The notes below the pieces were generated by a model. That model saw only the letters and a list, made by a program, of their open reading frames with translations. It had not been told where the DNA came from and searched no databases. From Nitrospirota bacterium (GTDB taxonomy: Bacteria > Nitrospirota > Nitrospiria > SBBL01 > JAADHI01): a stretch of DNA of 64,000 bases. A program made the position numbers and the translations under genes. The DNA is taken from assembly GCA_029261195.1 (NCBI GenBank), contig JAJDBU010000072.1, positions 1 to 64,000 on the forward strand, in the 5' to 3' direction. Shown piece after piece: positions 25,551-33,853 of this stretch. Numbering within the stretch: position 1 is the stretch's first letter; every line of letters begins with the position of its first letter.

Positions 25551-27731
25551 TTACTGAAACTGATGAACGGTTTTGATATCTGCGAGCGCACCTTTTCCGT
25601 GACAGACCGCACAGGTTTCGACCACTAGGCCTGCCGAGGTAGAAGTCAATGCCCCGTTCGCTGCCTGAGTCACATCGAAAGCCCCACCATTCTGCTTCAT
25701 ATGTTCAGTTGCCAAGATGCTGGTGTGGCAGGAGGAGCAGACGGCTGTGTTCGGAGTGATATTGACATCATCCAATGGGTCGGCAAGGTTGACACCGGTA
25801 TCAACCGTTGTTGCCAGGACACCTGTTCCAACGGGATAGTAGGTATCGCCCAGGTGGCATTGGGAACAATTGTTCAGGTTACCCGGAAATACCACCCCCG
25901 TGAAATCGTGAAGACGACTGCCGAATCCATAAACGTAAAGCCCCATCCCGTCAGCGCCTGCATGAAGGGCATGAATCATCCGTTTAAAATCGATGGATTC
26001 TTCCTTCTTTCCGTCGGGGGTCGTTGTTGGATCGGCAGGACGCCGACTCACATCGGTGTTATTTGCATTATGGCAACCGAGGCAGAGATCGACATTGTCG
26101 GTTCGGTTTGAACCATGGAGACTCAGCGATTTATGACAATTGTTGCATTTGTCCATGTCGACAACGGCTCTCCTTTTCACAGGCGTCGCATCCGTGATGG
26201 AAAAGAAGTCCGTCGCTCCCTTCACAGCGATCCTCTCGACAATGCCGTCACTATCGACATCTACCGCTGGATGTCCCTCTAATGTCGCCATACCCGAACC
26301 TGTGGCGCCCGTCGGAATCGCAACAGTAGAAGTCATTGTGAAAGTTCCATCACCATTGGCAATGGCTGCGCCTCCTAAAGGATTAAGGCTAACCATTGAA
26401 GCAGGCGTTTGACCACTTCCCGTGTTATCGAAATCACTTGAACTCCAGGCAAGATCAATTGCTAGACGACTTGCCCCTCCTCCCTGAACAAATGGCGCAT
26501 CGCTTTGAACATTGTAGGCTGCATCGCCATTACTTGGGTCTGTGACCGAGAAGGTAATCATGGGGAATGTCCCTGGGGTTCCATTGGTGACCGAGTGAAT
26601 ATTAAACTTAAATGCGGCGGCGGCAGTATCAGTAAGGATGGCGTGACTTGTGTCGATTCGCCCGATCAAACCGCCATCACTGTGGCAGCTAGTGCAGTCT
26701 GCATTACTGGCAACTACAATATTGGCGAGGCTATGATTTGCGCCAGTTGCAAAGTTCACGTCGTCGTGGCAGGAAGCGCAGGCTTCCATCGTGGGGGTCT
26801 TAAGCCAATTCTGGGCATCCGGCGTTTCGGTGTCGGTTTCGTTGTGACAGGTTCGGCAGTTGCGGATATCCTGAGGCCAAACGACTTTGGAATAGTCATG
26901 TTTCGTGTCTCGGAAGCCCCATATTGCATATTCTCCACCAGCGACGACGCTGGGCAATGTTGATCCCCGGTGTATTTTGTGGATCATGACCTTGAAATCG
27001 AGGGTGTTTCCACTATTTGCATCGGTAGAACCAGGATTGTGACAGCTCACACAATATTCGGTATCGAAGCGGGCGCTGCCATGCATGGATAATTTGTCGT
27101 GGCAGACATTGCAGGATTCCGTCTTAACAATTTCGCGGGTGAAAATTCCTGTTGTTGCGCCATCCGAGGGACGAAAAGTGTAGACCGCGTTGCCTATTGA
27201 GGTGGCCCCGCCGCGGATTTCAAATCCAACACGGTGAGTCAGTGCCGCATCGTAGGGTAGGGCGGCATTGTTCAAGTCGACTGCAAAGGTATAGCTGTAA
27301 GTGCCGTCCAGGTGATCTACAAGGGTTCCGCTTGCGCCGCTTTCAGTTGCCGCCTGGATTTGAGCAACCGTGCCCGATCCCCCTCCTCCCGGCTCTTCGG
27401 TCCGCGTGATGTAGTTTTGCCACTCACTGGCACCGCCATTAATGCCCGGTACCAAACGCGAAATAGAAAAACTGATGTTACTGTCCGATAAACCGGTAAC
27501 CAGATTCTCTTTGTCATCCTTAAGGGTGAACTGAACCACTGCGGGGCTGTTGATCGTTACATCGGTGATGCTTGGCGTAATTTTTCCGGCATCAGCAAGT
27601 CGTATGCTTGCAGATCTTCCCGGCTGTCCCTGAGGACCTACAGCGCCCTGATCACCATCGCTGCATCCCAAAAAAATGAGTGCGGGTAAGAGCAGAAGGA
27701 AAGCCCCTTGAAATTTACATAAGCGATTCAT
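25551..27731 (-). CDS. OmcA/MtrC-family cell-surface decaheme cytochrome lipoprotein
   Basis: About 726 residues; AAGGAGG precedes two adjacent ATGs and 27731 has the better spacing. A lipoprotein signal (LPALIFLGCSDGDQG) anchors it at the outer membrane. Ten CxxCH motifs fall in two pentahaem groups: CNVCH, CVSCH, CRTCH, CASCH, CTSCH and then CNNCH, CLGCH, CSQCH, CSSCH, CAVCH, separated by a haem-free beta domain, as in MtrC and OmcA. Repeated LSMHGSARFDTEYC and LSLHGSNRTDNVDLC mark the start of each group. It should exchange electrons with extracellular metals or partners. First gene of the mtr-like unit, behind a sigma-54 promoter. Confidence 0.93.
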   Translation of the reverse strand: MNRLCKFQGAFLLLLPALIFLGCSDGDQGAVGPQGQPGRSASIRLADAGKITPSITDVTINSPAVVQFTLKDDKENLVTGLSDSNISFSISRLVPGINGGASEWQNYITRTEEPGGGGSGTVAQIQAATESGASGTLVDHLDGTYSYTFAVDLNNAALPYDAALTHRVGFEIRGGATSIGNAVYTFRPSDGATTGIFTREIVKTESCNVCHDKLSMHGSARFDTEYCVSCHNPGSTDANSGNTLDFKVMIHKIHRGSTLPSVVAGGEYAIWGFRDTKHDYSKVVWPQDIRNCRTCHNETDTETPDAQNWLKTPTMEACASCHDDVNFATGANHSLANIVVASNADCTSCHSDGGLIGRIDTSHAILTDTAAAAFKFNIHSVTNGTPGTFPMITFSVTDPSNGDAAYNVQSDAPFVQGGGASRLAIDLAWSSSDFDNTGSGQTPASMVSLNPLGGAAIANGDGTFTMTSTVAIPTGATGSGMATLEGHPAVDVDSDGIVERIAVKGATDFFSITDATPVKRRAVVDMDKCNNCHKSLSLHGSNRTDNVDLCLGCHNANNTDVSRRPADPTTTPDGKKEESIDFKRMIHALHAGADGMGLYVYGFGSRLHDFTGVVFPGNLNNCSQCHLGDTYYPVGTGVLATTVDTGVNLADPLDDVNITPNTAVCSSCHTSILATEHMKQNGGAFDVTQAANGALTSTSAGLVVETCAVCHGKGALADIKTVHQFQ

Positions 27732-27790
27732 CATCAACCTCCTTTGCATTTTCATTCAAATGATTCTCTTTTTCTTACCACTTAGGCTTC

Positions 27791-27805
27791 GCAAACCTCA
27801 TACCA
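27791..27805 (-). promoter_or_regulatory. Sigma-54 promoter of the omcA-dmsE-mtrB unit
   Basis: The minus strand reads TGGTATGAGGTTTGC: TGG and TTGC elements with GG-N10-GC spacing, preceded by T. It differs from consensus at one -24 position. It lies about 60 bases upstream of the cytochrome start, and a composite activator site lies about 145 bases further upstream. Confidence 0.7.
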
Positions 27806-27948
27806 AATGCAAGGCATTCTTGACAGAAAAGACTTCCATTCTTATTATTCAATAATAACGCTTAAAATTTAATGAGTTACATCATATGGAGTTTTGTTTT
27901 GATAAGAGACTTTTTCATTTTTGCCTTTTAGGCGCCCTCTAATATTAG

Positions 27949-27973
27949 TGACAATTGTCATTCTTTAATGACG
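27949..27973. promoter_or_regulatory. Composite upstream activator site (TGACA-N2-TGTCA-N8-TGACG)
   Basis: TGACAATTGTCA is a perfect 12-bp palindrome, and a further half-site TGACG follows exactly 8 bases later. This repeats the layout at 22047-22071 base for base in spacing. It sits in the 365-base gap between the receiver gene and the surface cytochrome; the rest of that gap shows no gene I can support. Confidence 0.7.
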
Positions 27974-28120
27974 ATATCCCTTGATTGGAAGATCATCATT
28001 CGAACTACTGTCAAGACTGTCGTCGTTGTTGCGATCATCTAAATCGCCGATTTTCAGCTTCATCTTATTAAATGTCCCATCAGAAGGTTTCATTCAGAGA
28101 GATAGATTCTGACAAGGGAT

Positions 28121-28561
28121 TTAATCGGACGGTTCCTGAGATGTTTCTTGCCTTTTATTCAATGTGTCCCTTAATCGCTTGGTTTCCCGGTAGGCACGAT
28201 CCAGCGCGAGTCCTTTCTCGACCGCTGCTTCCAATATTTCCAGATTTTTAAATGGTTTTGTGAGATAGTCGAAAAGACCTTCTCGAACTACACGGACGAA
28301 ATTACTCTCATCCGGATATCCAGTCATCAGGATTGCAACTTGTCCGGGACGATCCTTCAGCATATCCTGCAAAATATTCAGCCCCTGTTCATCCGGCAGA
28401 CGCTGGTCCATCAGGATAAGATTAAAGTCCTTTTCCCGAAAGAGGCGCCGGGCCTCCGATCCCGTGGATGCGAGTTGAAGATCAATCGGCTTGCCGCGAA
28501 AGAGTCTTTCAAATAATTTTAAAGTGTAGGGGTCGTCATCAACGACAAGGATCCTAAGCAT
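28121..28561 (-). CDS. Receiver-only response regulator, paralogue of the linked activator
   Basis: A 146-residue CheY-like receiver with DDD (8-10), phospho-acceptor Asp52 in LILMDQRLP, the Thr/Ser-equivalent MTGYP and the Lys in LTKPFKN. It is nearly identical in sequence to residues 1-140 of the sigma-54 activator encoded at 29306-30688 and ends just after the shared KRLRDTLN helix, without ATPase or DNA-binding domains. It looks like a truncated duplication kept as a stand-alone receiver. It could act as a phosphate sink or as a modulator of the shared kinase. It is co-transcribed with the DUF411 gene, 29 bases upstream. Confidence 0.9.
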   Translation of the reverse strand: MLRILVVDDDPYTLKLFERLFRGKPIDLQLASTGSEARRLFREKDFNLILMDQRLPDEQGLNILQDMLKDRPGQVAILMTGYPDESNFVRVVREGLFDYLTKPFKNLEILEAAVEKGLALDRAYRETKRLRDTLNKRQETSQEPSD

Positions 28562-28590
28562 TCCTACTCACTCACTGTTTTAAGAGCTTG

Positions 28591-29040
28591 TTAGTTCCCT
28601 TTATGTGAACTATATACAAAGGTTGAACCATCTTTTCTGATTGCAATCACTCTGAAGTCGTCTTTCCTGTTTCCCTGTTCCATTCCGGGCGCCCCTGTCG
28701 GCATCCCCCGAACAGCCAAGCCCCTTATATCGGGTCTTTCTTTTAGCAGTCGCCGAAGATCACTGACAGGCACATGGCCTTCGAGCACATATCCCTCCAC
28801 GACCGCCGTATGGCAAGAACTTAAATGCTGCGGTATTCCAAATTTTTTTTTGAGGGATGCCACATTTTCGACTGGCTTTTCAGTCACATTGAAGCCATTG
28901 TCATTCATATAGCGGGTCCAGTTTGAGCAACATCCACAAAATCGGCTTTTGTAGACCGTGATCTCTTTTGCTTGAACCACTGTCCAAACATTCTGGACCA
29001 GAAACGCAACGACCAATACAAACAAGATTTTTTTTATCAT
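28591..29040 (-). CDS. DUF411 metal-binding protein
   Basis: A 149-residue exported protein: signal peptide (ending TVVQAKE), then ITVYKSRFCGCCSNWTRYMND, the DUF411 CxCC motif, SSCHTAVVEGYVLEGHVP with conserved Cys and His, and GLAVRGMPTGAPGME. The family is usually found with copper-resistance genes and is thought to bind copper in the periplasm. Here it sits behind a sigma-54 promoter inside the cytochrome island. It could supply copper to the cupredoxin encoded at the far end of the island, which is inference. Confidence 0.88.
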   Translation of the reverse strand: MIKKILFVLVVAFLVQNVWTVVQAKEITVYKSRFCGCCSNWTRYMNDNGFNVTEKPVENVASLKKKFGIPQHLSSCHTAVVEGYVLEGHVPVSDLRRLLKERPDIRGLAVRGMPTGAPGMEQGNRKDDFRVIAIRKDGSTFVYSSHKGN

Positions 29041-29069
29041 CCTCGTCCTCCGTTTATCGGTGTGTATCA

Positions 29070-29093
29070 GCCATCCTGCCTATGCAGGATGGC
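29070..29093. other. Stem-loop in the leader of the DUF411 gene
   Basis: GCCATCCTGC and GCAGGATGGC pair over 10 bases around CTAT. It lies between the sigma-54 promoter at 29149 and the DUF411 start, so it would be in the mRNA leader. On the plus strand a T-run follows after five bases. Confidence 0.6.
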
Positions 29094-29148
29094 ATGGTTT
29101 TTATCTCTATTATTTTAGTAGCCTAAACAGTTACTTATTTTGAATACA

Positions 29149-29163
29149 GCAATCGGAATGCCA
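29149..29163 (-). promoter_or_regulatory. Sigma-54 promoter of the DUF411-receiver unit
   Basis: The minus strand reads TGGCATTCCGATTGC, with TGGCA and TTGC at GG-N10-GC spacing. It is the closest of the three candidates to consensus together with that at 21889. It lies about 110 bases before the start codon. Confidence 0.75.
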
Positions 29164-29234
29164 AATAAGGGGGGAGAAGGCCGGATGCCTATTCCCTGCC
29201 GACGATGCAGGGATCCTGGCAGGTGCTTGAACGT

Positions 29235-29272
29235 TGTCACTGATCAATGACATCTATCATGATTCGGTGACG
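29235..29272. promoter_or_regulatory. Composite upstream activator site with four half-sites
   Basis: Four half-sites alternate with 8- and 2-base spacers: TGTCA-N8-TGACA-N2-TATCA-N8-TGACG. The second half (TATCATGATTCGGTGACG) also matches the 22054-22071 element at 14 of 18 positions. It is 70-110 bases upstream of the sigma-54 promoter at 29149 and just downstream of the activator gene. Confidence 0.7.
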
Positions 29273-29305
29273 GTGGACCACTTGGTGTACTTGGTGTTGA
29301 AGCAA

Positions 29306-30688
29306 TTATGATGTAGGGGGTTTCCCCCACCGTTTCATCCGAACATACAGGTTTTGGCGTGGTATGCCGCTTAATCGGGCGGCCTCAGAGATATTGCCGT
29401 CGGTGGCCTTCAGAAGACGTTTGAGATAGTCAGACTCAAATACTTCACGCTCTTTCTGGTACAGGGAGATCTCTCCGGATTTCAGTATCGGAGCTTGCGT
29501 CTGCTGTGCTTTATTTTCAATCTGGTCTGGATATTCAATCTGAAATGCCTTGATCGGTCCGCCGGAATGGAGTGCGACAATCCGCTCAATGGTGTGTTGG
29601 AGTTGTCGGACATTTCCCGGCCACGAAATCGTTTCCAATACCTCTATGGCCTCAGGCGTAATAGGACCAACCTTCTTGCCGAAGCGGGTATTGAACTGGT
29701 CGAGAAAATAAAGCGCCAGAAGGGTAATATCTCCCCCTCTCTCTCGCAAGGGAGGAATTTTAATCGTGATCACATTAATCCGGTAGAATAGATCTTCTCT
29801 GAAATGCCCCTTTCTGACCTCCTCAATAAGCCGTTTGTTCGTTGCGAATATCAAACGGAAATTGCTGGAACGCAGCTTTGAGCTGCCAAGTCGAGAAAAG
29901 GTCCTTTCCTGTAGCACATGGAGCAGACTGCTTTGCATTTTTTCGCTCATATTGGAGATTTCGTCGAAAAAGAGAGTCCCGCCATCGGCCTTCTCAAAAT
30001 AACCTGGCGTGGTCTTGATGGCGCCGGTAAACGCCCCCCGCTCGTAACCGAAAAGGGCGCTCTCTAGGAGTGATTCGGACAAACCCCCGCAGTTGACCAC
30101 CAGAAAATCTCTTTTGGCATTTTGACTCAAGTCATGGAGATATTTTGCGGCTAGGCTTTTTCCGGTGCCGCTCTCCCCTTCCAGCAACACCGTTGCATCG
30201 AGGGAGGCGATCTGCTCCATTTGCGCCATCAGTTTCGCCATCGCCGGTGAATGGCCGATGAGCGTTAGTCCGGCCTTCCGAGTGTCGAGGACATTGCGCA
30301 AGCGCTTGATTTCACGGTATGCGCGATCAAGCTCAAGGGCCTTTTCGATCACGGCCTCCAATGCTTCCAGATTCTTGAATGGCTTGGTCAGGTAGTCAAA
30401 GAGGCCTTCCCGAACGGCCCGGATGGCGTCACTGACATCGGCATATCCGGTAATCAGGATGGCGACCTGCTGCGGGCGTTCCTTCCGCATCTCCTTCAGG
30501 ATTTCGAGTCCCCGTTCTCCGGGAAGCCGCTGGTCCATCAGGATAAGGTTGTAGTCATGTGTTTGAAAGAGCCGGCGGGCCTCCGAACCGTCCGATGCAA
30601 GATCAAGCTTGATCGGTTTTCCCCGGAAAAGTCTTTCGAATAATTTTAAGGTGTAGGGGTCGTCATCGACGACCAGAATTTTAACCAT
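29306..30688 (-). CDS. NtrC-family sigma-54-dependent response regulator
   Basis: About 460 residues from the ATG at 30688, which overlaps the kinase stop by 8 bases. Receiver domain with Asp52 (LILMDQRLPG) and LTKPFKN; AAA+ domain with Walker A LEGESGTGKS, the sigma-54 contact loop GYERGAFTGA, Walker B GGTLFFDEIS and the arginine region FREDLFYRINV; C-terminal Fis-type helix-turn-helix GNISEAARLSGIPRQNLYVRMKRWG. All parts needed for phosphorylation, sigma-54 activation and DNA binding are present. Three sigma-54 promoters with shared enhancer-like sites lie just downstream, so it is the obvious activator of the cytochrome island. Confidence 0.95.
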   Translation of the reverse strand: MVKILVVDDDPYTLKLFERLFRGKPIKLDLASDGSEARRLFQTHDYNLILMDQRLPGERGLEILKEMRKERPQQVAILITGYADVSDAIRAVREGLFDYLTKPFKNLEALEAVIEKALELDRAYREIKRLRNVLDTRKAGLTLIGHSPAMAKLMAQMEQIASLDATVLLEGESGTGKSLAAKYLHDLSQNAKRDFLVVNCGGLSESLLESALFGYERGAFTGAIKTTPGYFEKADGGTLFFDEISNMSEKMQSSLLHVLQERTFSRLGSSKLRSSNFRLIFATNKRLIEEVRKGHFREDLFYRINVITIKIPPLRERGGDITLLALYFLDQFNTRFGKKVGPITPEAIEVLETISWPGNVRQLQHTIERIVALHSGGPIKAFQIEYPDQIENKAQQTQAPILKSGEISLYQKEREVFESDYLKRLLKATDGNISEAARLSGIPRQNLYVRMKRWGKPPTS

Positions 30689-32171
30689 GCACTGTCTCAT
30701 GAAGGTTGTCGGGCAGCCAAAGCGTAAACGCTGCGCCGCCTCCGGGATGATTGGTGGCGGTAATCAGCCCGCCATGCAGGATCGCAACATGCTGGACGAG
30801 TGACAAGCCCAAGCCGGTTCCTCTTGAACGGGTGGTAAAAAAAGGGGTGAAGATTTTATCGATGATTTCTTCGGAGAGACCCGGCCCCTTGTCCAGAACA
30901 GAAAGAGCCCATCCTTCTCCCCCTTCTCCGTCCCTTGATTCTGCGGAAAGGCGAACGGTCACCTTTCCCTTCTCGTCTGCCTGAAATGCATTTGAGATGA
31001 GGTTAAACAGGGCGTGACGGATCAGGATCGGGTCCACTTCAAGCATGACCGGCTGTTCCGGGAGTTCTGCTTCCATTGAGAGTGCATGTGTGGCACTCTG
31101 CTGGCAGAGGGCCATGATCTCCCCAATCAAGGACTTCATTTCAGTCGGTTTGCGATCGAAACATGAAACTTTTGTAAATTCCATCATACGTTGCAGGAAG
31201 CTTCGGCAATCCTCTCCTGCGTTCTGGATATCCTCCAGCAATTCTCTTGTATTTTCCGGGTTCTTTCCCTCCCGCAGGGCGAGTTGCGCCATGTTGACGA
31301 CACCGACCAGGGGATTGTTGATCTGATGCGCGATTTCCCCGATCATCAGGCCCATCGCCGAGAGTTTTTCAAGCTGTACAATTCTTTGATGTTCCATGTT
31401 TAATTTAGAAAACTGTGTCTCGATCTCTTCCTTGCGTTTTGTAATGTCCCTCATGATACCCACGGAAATCCATTTTCCGGAAATTTCCGAAGCAGAGAAG
31501 GCATGTTCCATGGGAAATTCAGTCCCATTCTTCCTTTGCACCATCGTTTCAAAGGTATGTCCCAACAAAGGTTCCGTTCCTGTTCTCCTGAGTGCTTCGA
31601 CATGTTCCCGAAACACGCCATGATATTTTTCAGGGATGATTGTCGAGAGCATGCTGCGTCCGATGACTTCCGAGGCCTGATAGCCGAACAGCTTTTCTGC
31701 AGCGGTATTCCAATACAATACAGTTATTTCGTGGTCGATCATGGTAATTGCATCCAGAGACTTTTCAGTGACAGTACGAAGTTTAGCTTCGCTCTCGCGA
31801 AGCGCCGTCTCCGCCATCTTTGATGCTATGCTTGCCGACCGATATTGATTAACCAGAATTGCGGTGATCCAGATGACCACCAGTGCGAGCGCCCGATTCA
31901 AAAGCACAACCCAGAGGACACCCCCCGGAGGAGATAAAAAATAACCCAGAAGAGTCAGTAATGAAGCGGCAACAGCCGTTAGATAAGTAAAGCGAGCCTG
32001 CGGAGAAAAAAAGGAGAGAAGCACCAGAAGCACGTAAGGCACCCCGCCTGCGTATCCCAGTTGAATGGCAAGATCAAATACAAAGATCCCGTAGCCCCAC
32101 ATGATGATAAGAATAATCAGCTGCCTGTGGGGGAACTCTCCTCTCAAGGCAATTTTCACACGATCGTTCAT
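30681..32171 (-). CDS. Membrane PAS sensor histidine kinase, partner of the sigma-54 activator
   Basis: A 496-residue kinase. The N-terminal 110 residues hold four or so hydrophobic helices with almost no periplasmic loop, so the signal is probably sensed in or at the membrane. A PAS domain with PAC end (about 125-245, VGIMRDITKRK) is followed by HisKA (GEIAHQINNPLVGVV), N box (LIRHALFNLISNAFQA), VLDKGPGLSEE and GTGLGLSLVQH. The H-box type and pairing with an NtrC-type regulator recall NtrB/AtoS kinases. A redox or quinone signal would suit the target genes, but nothing in the sequence proves it. Confidence 0.93.
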   Translation of the reverse strand: MNDRVKIALRGEFPHRQLIILIIMWGYGIFVFDLAIQLGYAGGVPYVLLVLLSFFSPQARFTYLTAVAASLLTLLGYFLSPPGGVLWVVLLNRALALVVIWITAILVNQYRSASIASKMAETALRESEAKLRTVTEKSLDAITMIDHEITVLYWNTAAEKLFGYQASEVIGRSMLSTIIPEKYHGVFREHVEALRRTGTEPLLGHTFETMVQRKNGTEFPMEHAFSASEISGKWISVGIMRDITKRKEEIETQFSKLNMEHQRIVQLEKLSAMGLMIGEIAHQINNPLVGVVNMAQLALREGKNPENTRELLEDIQNAGEDCRSFLQRMMEFTKVSCFDRKPTEMKSLIGEIMALCQQSATHALSMEAELPEQPVMLEVDPILIRHALFNLISNAFQADEKGKVTVRLSAESRDGEGGEGWALSVLDKGPGLSEEIIDKIFTPFFTTRSRGTGLGLSLVQHVAILHGGLITATNHPGGGAAFTLWLPDNLHETVHG

Positions 32172-32359
32172 GCACCCCTTTCTATAATGTGAACTGAAGC
32201 GCTTCGTTGTAGATAAGGTCTGACTTCATTTTCCCTGGTTAGTTCAAAGCCCCTGCTTAGTTCAAAGTAAAAACCTACTTCTTTTAGATAAATTTTTCAA
32301 TTTATACTTTCAGTCTGAGTATAATGACCGGTTATAGTATTTAAAGGCATTCAGGTTTT

Positions 32360-33826
32360 ATGAGATCAGGGGTTTGCTGCTTGAGTATCGACCCGAAACA
32401 TCGTCTTTTTCTCACAATTGATCAGGGCGGACATGCAAGCCGTGCTTTCGTATTTGACGCGCAAGGCGCAGTGCTTGCCAAAGCATCCTGTACGATCAAA
32501 ACAGACCGTCCCTTACCGTACTGGGTCGAGCACGATGCTGAAGACTTAATCGCTTCAATCCAAGAAGCGATTAATCAAGCGGTCTCACAATTAGGTAAAA
32601 ATCAGGACAGGCTCTATGCCGCTGGTCTCGCCACGCAACGGGCCAGTATTGTGTGCTGGAATCGCTTTACAGGAGAGGCCTTGTCCAAAGTCCTCTCCTG
32701 GCAGGACCGGCGTGCGGCAGACTGGATGGAAGCGCTTACGCTGGATTCCTCAGATCTCCACCGGCGCACAGGTCTCTTCCCTTCAGCCCATTATGGTGCA
32801 AGCAAACTCCGATGGTGTCTTGAACACCTCCCTGCTGTGCAAACAGCCTTGCAAAACGGAACACTCCTTATGGGTCCTTTGGCCGGTTTTATTATTGCCC
32901 GTCTGACGGAAGAAGGGCAAAGCTATGCTGATCCGGCAAATGCCTCAAGGACACTGCTATGGGATATCCTGACTGAAAATTGGGACAATCTTTTATTGAA
33001 GAGGTTTAAAATTCCGATCACTGCCCTGCCCTTATGTGTGCCGTCCCGCCATGCATTCGGGCATATTGTCCTTTCCAAAAATCGCATTCCTCTTACCCTT
33101 GTTACAGGAGACCAGTCTGCGTCCCTTTTTCATGAGGGTCAGCCTAAGAGAAATGCGGTTTACATTAACCTTGGAACCGGCGGTTTTCTTCAAGGTCTGC
33201 AAAAACAGCCAATAAAATCAGAGCGCTTATTATCGAGCGTTGTACTCTGTGAAAAAAAGGAAAGGGTCTATGCACTAGAAGGAACAATTAATGGCGCAGG
33301 TTCAGCCCTTGCGTGGTTTTCCGGTCAATACCAGGTGGACAAGTGGTTTGAGTCTGCCGAAGACTGGTTGGGAAAAACGCTTGCGCCACCGCTTTTTATC
33401 AATGCCGTTGGCGGTCTGGCTTCTCCTTATTGGATACCCCGCCTATCATCACAGTTTATCGGCGATGGAGATCTCACTTCACGATTTACTGCCGTGATTG
33501 AAAGCATCCTTTTTTTGATACAGGTTAATCTGGATGAGATGAGGAAGGTGATTGAAGCTCCCTCAGAATTGATTCTCAGCGGAGGTCTCTCCGCAATAGA
33601 CGGCCTCTCCCAGAGGCTTTCAAATCTTTCCGGAATTTCAGTGAATCGTTCTGAAGCCTCGGAGGCAACAGCACGCGGTCTCGCCTTCCTCTTGACAAAG
33701 CCAGACTCTGCCTGGACAGCGGGCCTTAAAACAAGGCGGTTTTTTCCGGAAGATGACCAAGGACTGAGATCTCGTTATGCCCGCTGGCAACAGGAAATGA
33801 AGAAAGCGATTGAGCAAGAGCGATAA
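32360..33826 (+). CDS. FGGY-family carbohydrate kinase, glycerol-kinase-like
   Basis: A 488-residue kinase of the FGGY family, whose members phosphorylate glycerol or sugars. LFLTIDQGGHASRAFVFD is the first phosphate-binding strand pair (glycerol kinases have DQGTTSSR), ATQRASIVCWNRFTGE and SWQDRRAADW match the substrate region, VTGDQSASLFHEG and INLGTGGF the second lobe, and LSGGLSAIDGL the adenosine pocket. The altered DQGGHAS and missing canonical glycerol motifs make the substrate uncertain. A GDPD gene follows after 27 bases, which favours glycerol. TATAAT at 32320 may be its -10 box. Confidence 0.8.
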   Translation: MRSGVCCLSIDPKHRLFLTIDQGGHASRAFVFDAQGAVLAKASCTIKTDRPLPYWVEHDAEDLIASIQEAINQAVSQLGKNQDRLYAAGLATQRASIVCWNRFTGEALSKVLSWQDRRAADWMEALTLDSSDLHRRTGLFPSAHYGASKLRWCLEHLPAVQTALQNGTLLMGPLAGFIIARLTEEGQSYADPANASRTLLWDILTENWDNLLLKRFKIPITALPLCVPSRHAFGHIVLSKNRIPLTLVTGDQSASLFHEGQPKRNAVYINLGTGGFLQGLQKQPIKSERLLSSVVLCEKKERVYALEGTINGAGSALAWFSGQYQVDKWFESAEDWLGKTLAPPLFINAVGGLASPYWIPRLSSQFIGDGDLTSRFTAVIESILFLIQVNLDEMRKVIEAPSELILSGGLSAIDGLSQRLSNLSGISVNRSEASEATARGLAFLLTKPDSAWTAGLKTRRFFPEDDQGLRSRYARWQQEMKKAIEQER

Positions 33827-33853
33827 GACCAAAACAAAGGAGAAGGAATAACG

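Noticed and set aside
27965-28063. Possible 32-residue acidic peptide on the minus strand upstream of the surface cytochrome
   Set aside because: No ribosome site precedes its ATG and its stop lies inside the composite enhancer site, so it is more likely chance.
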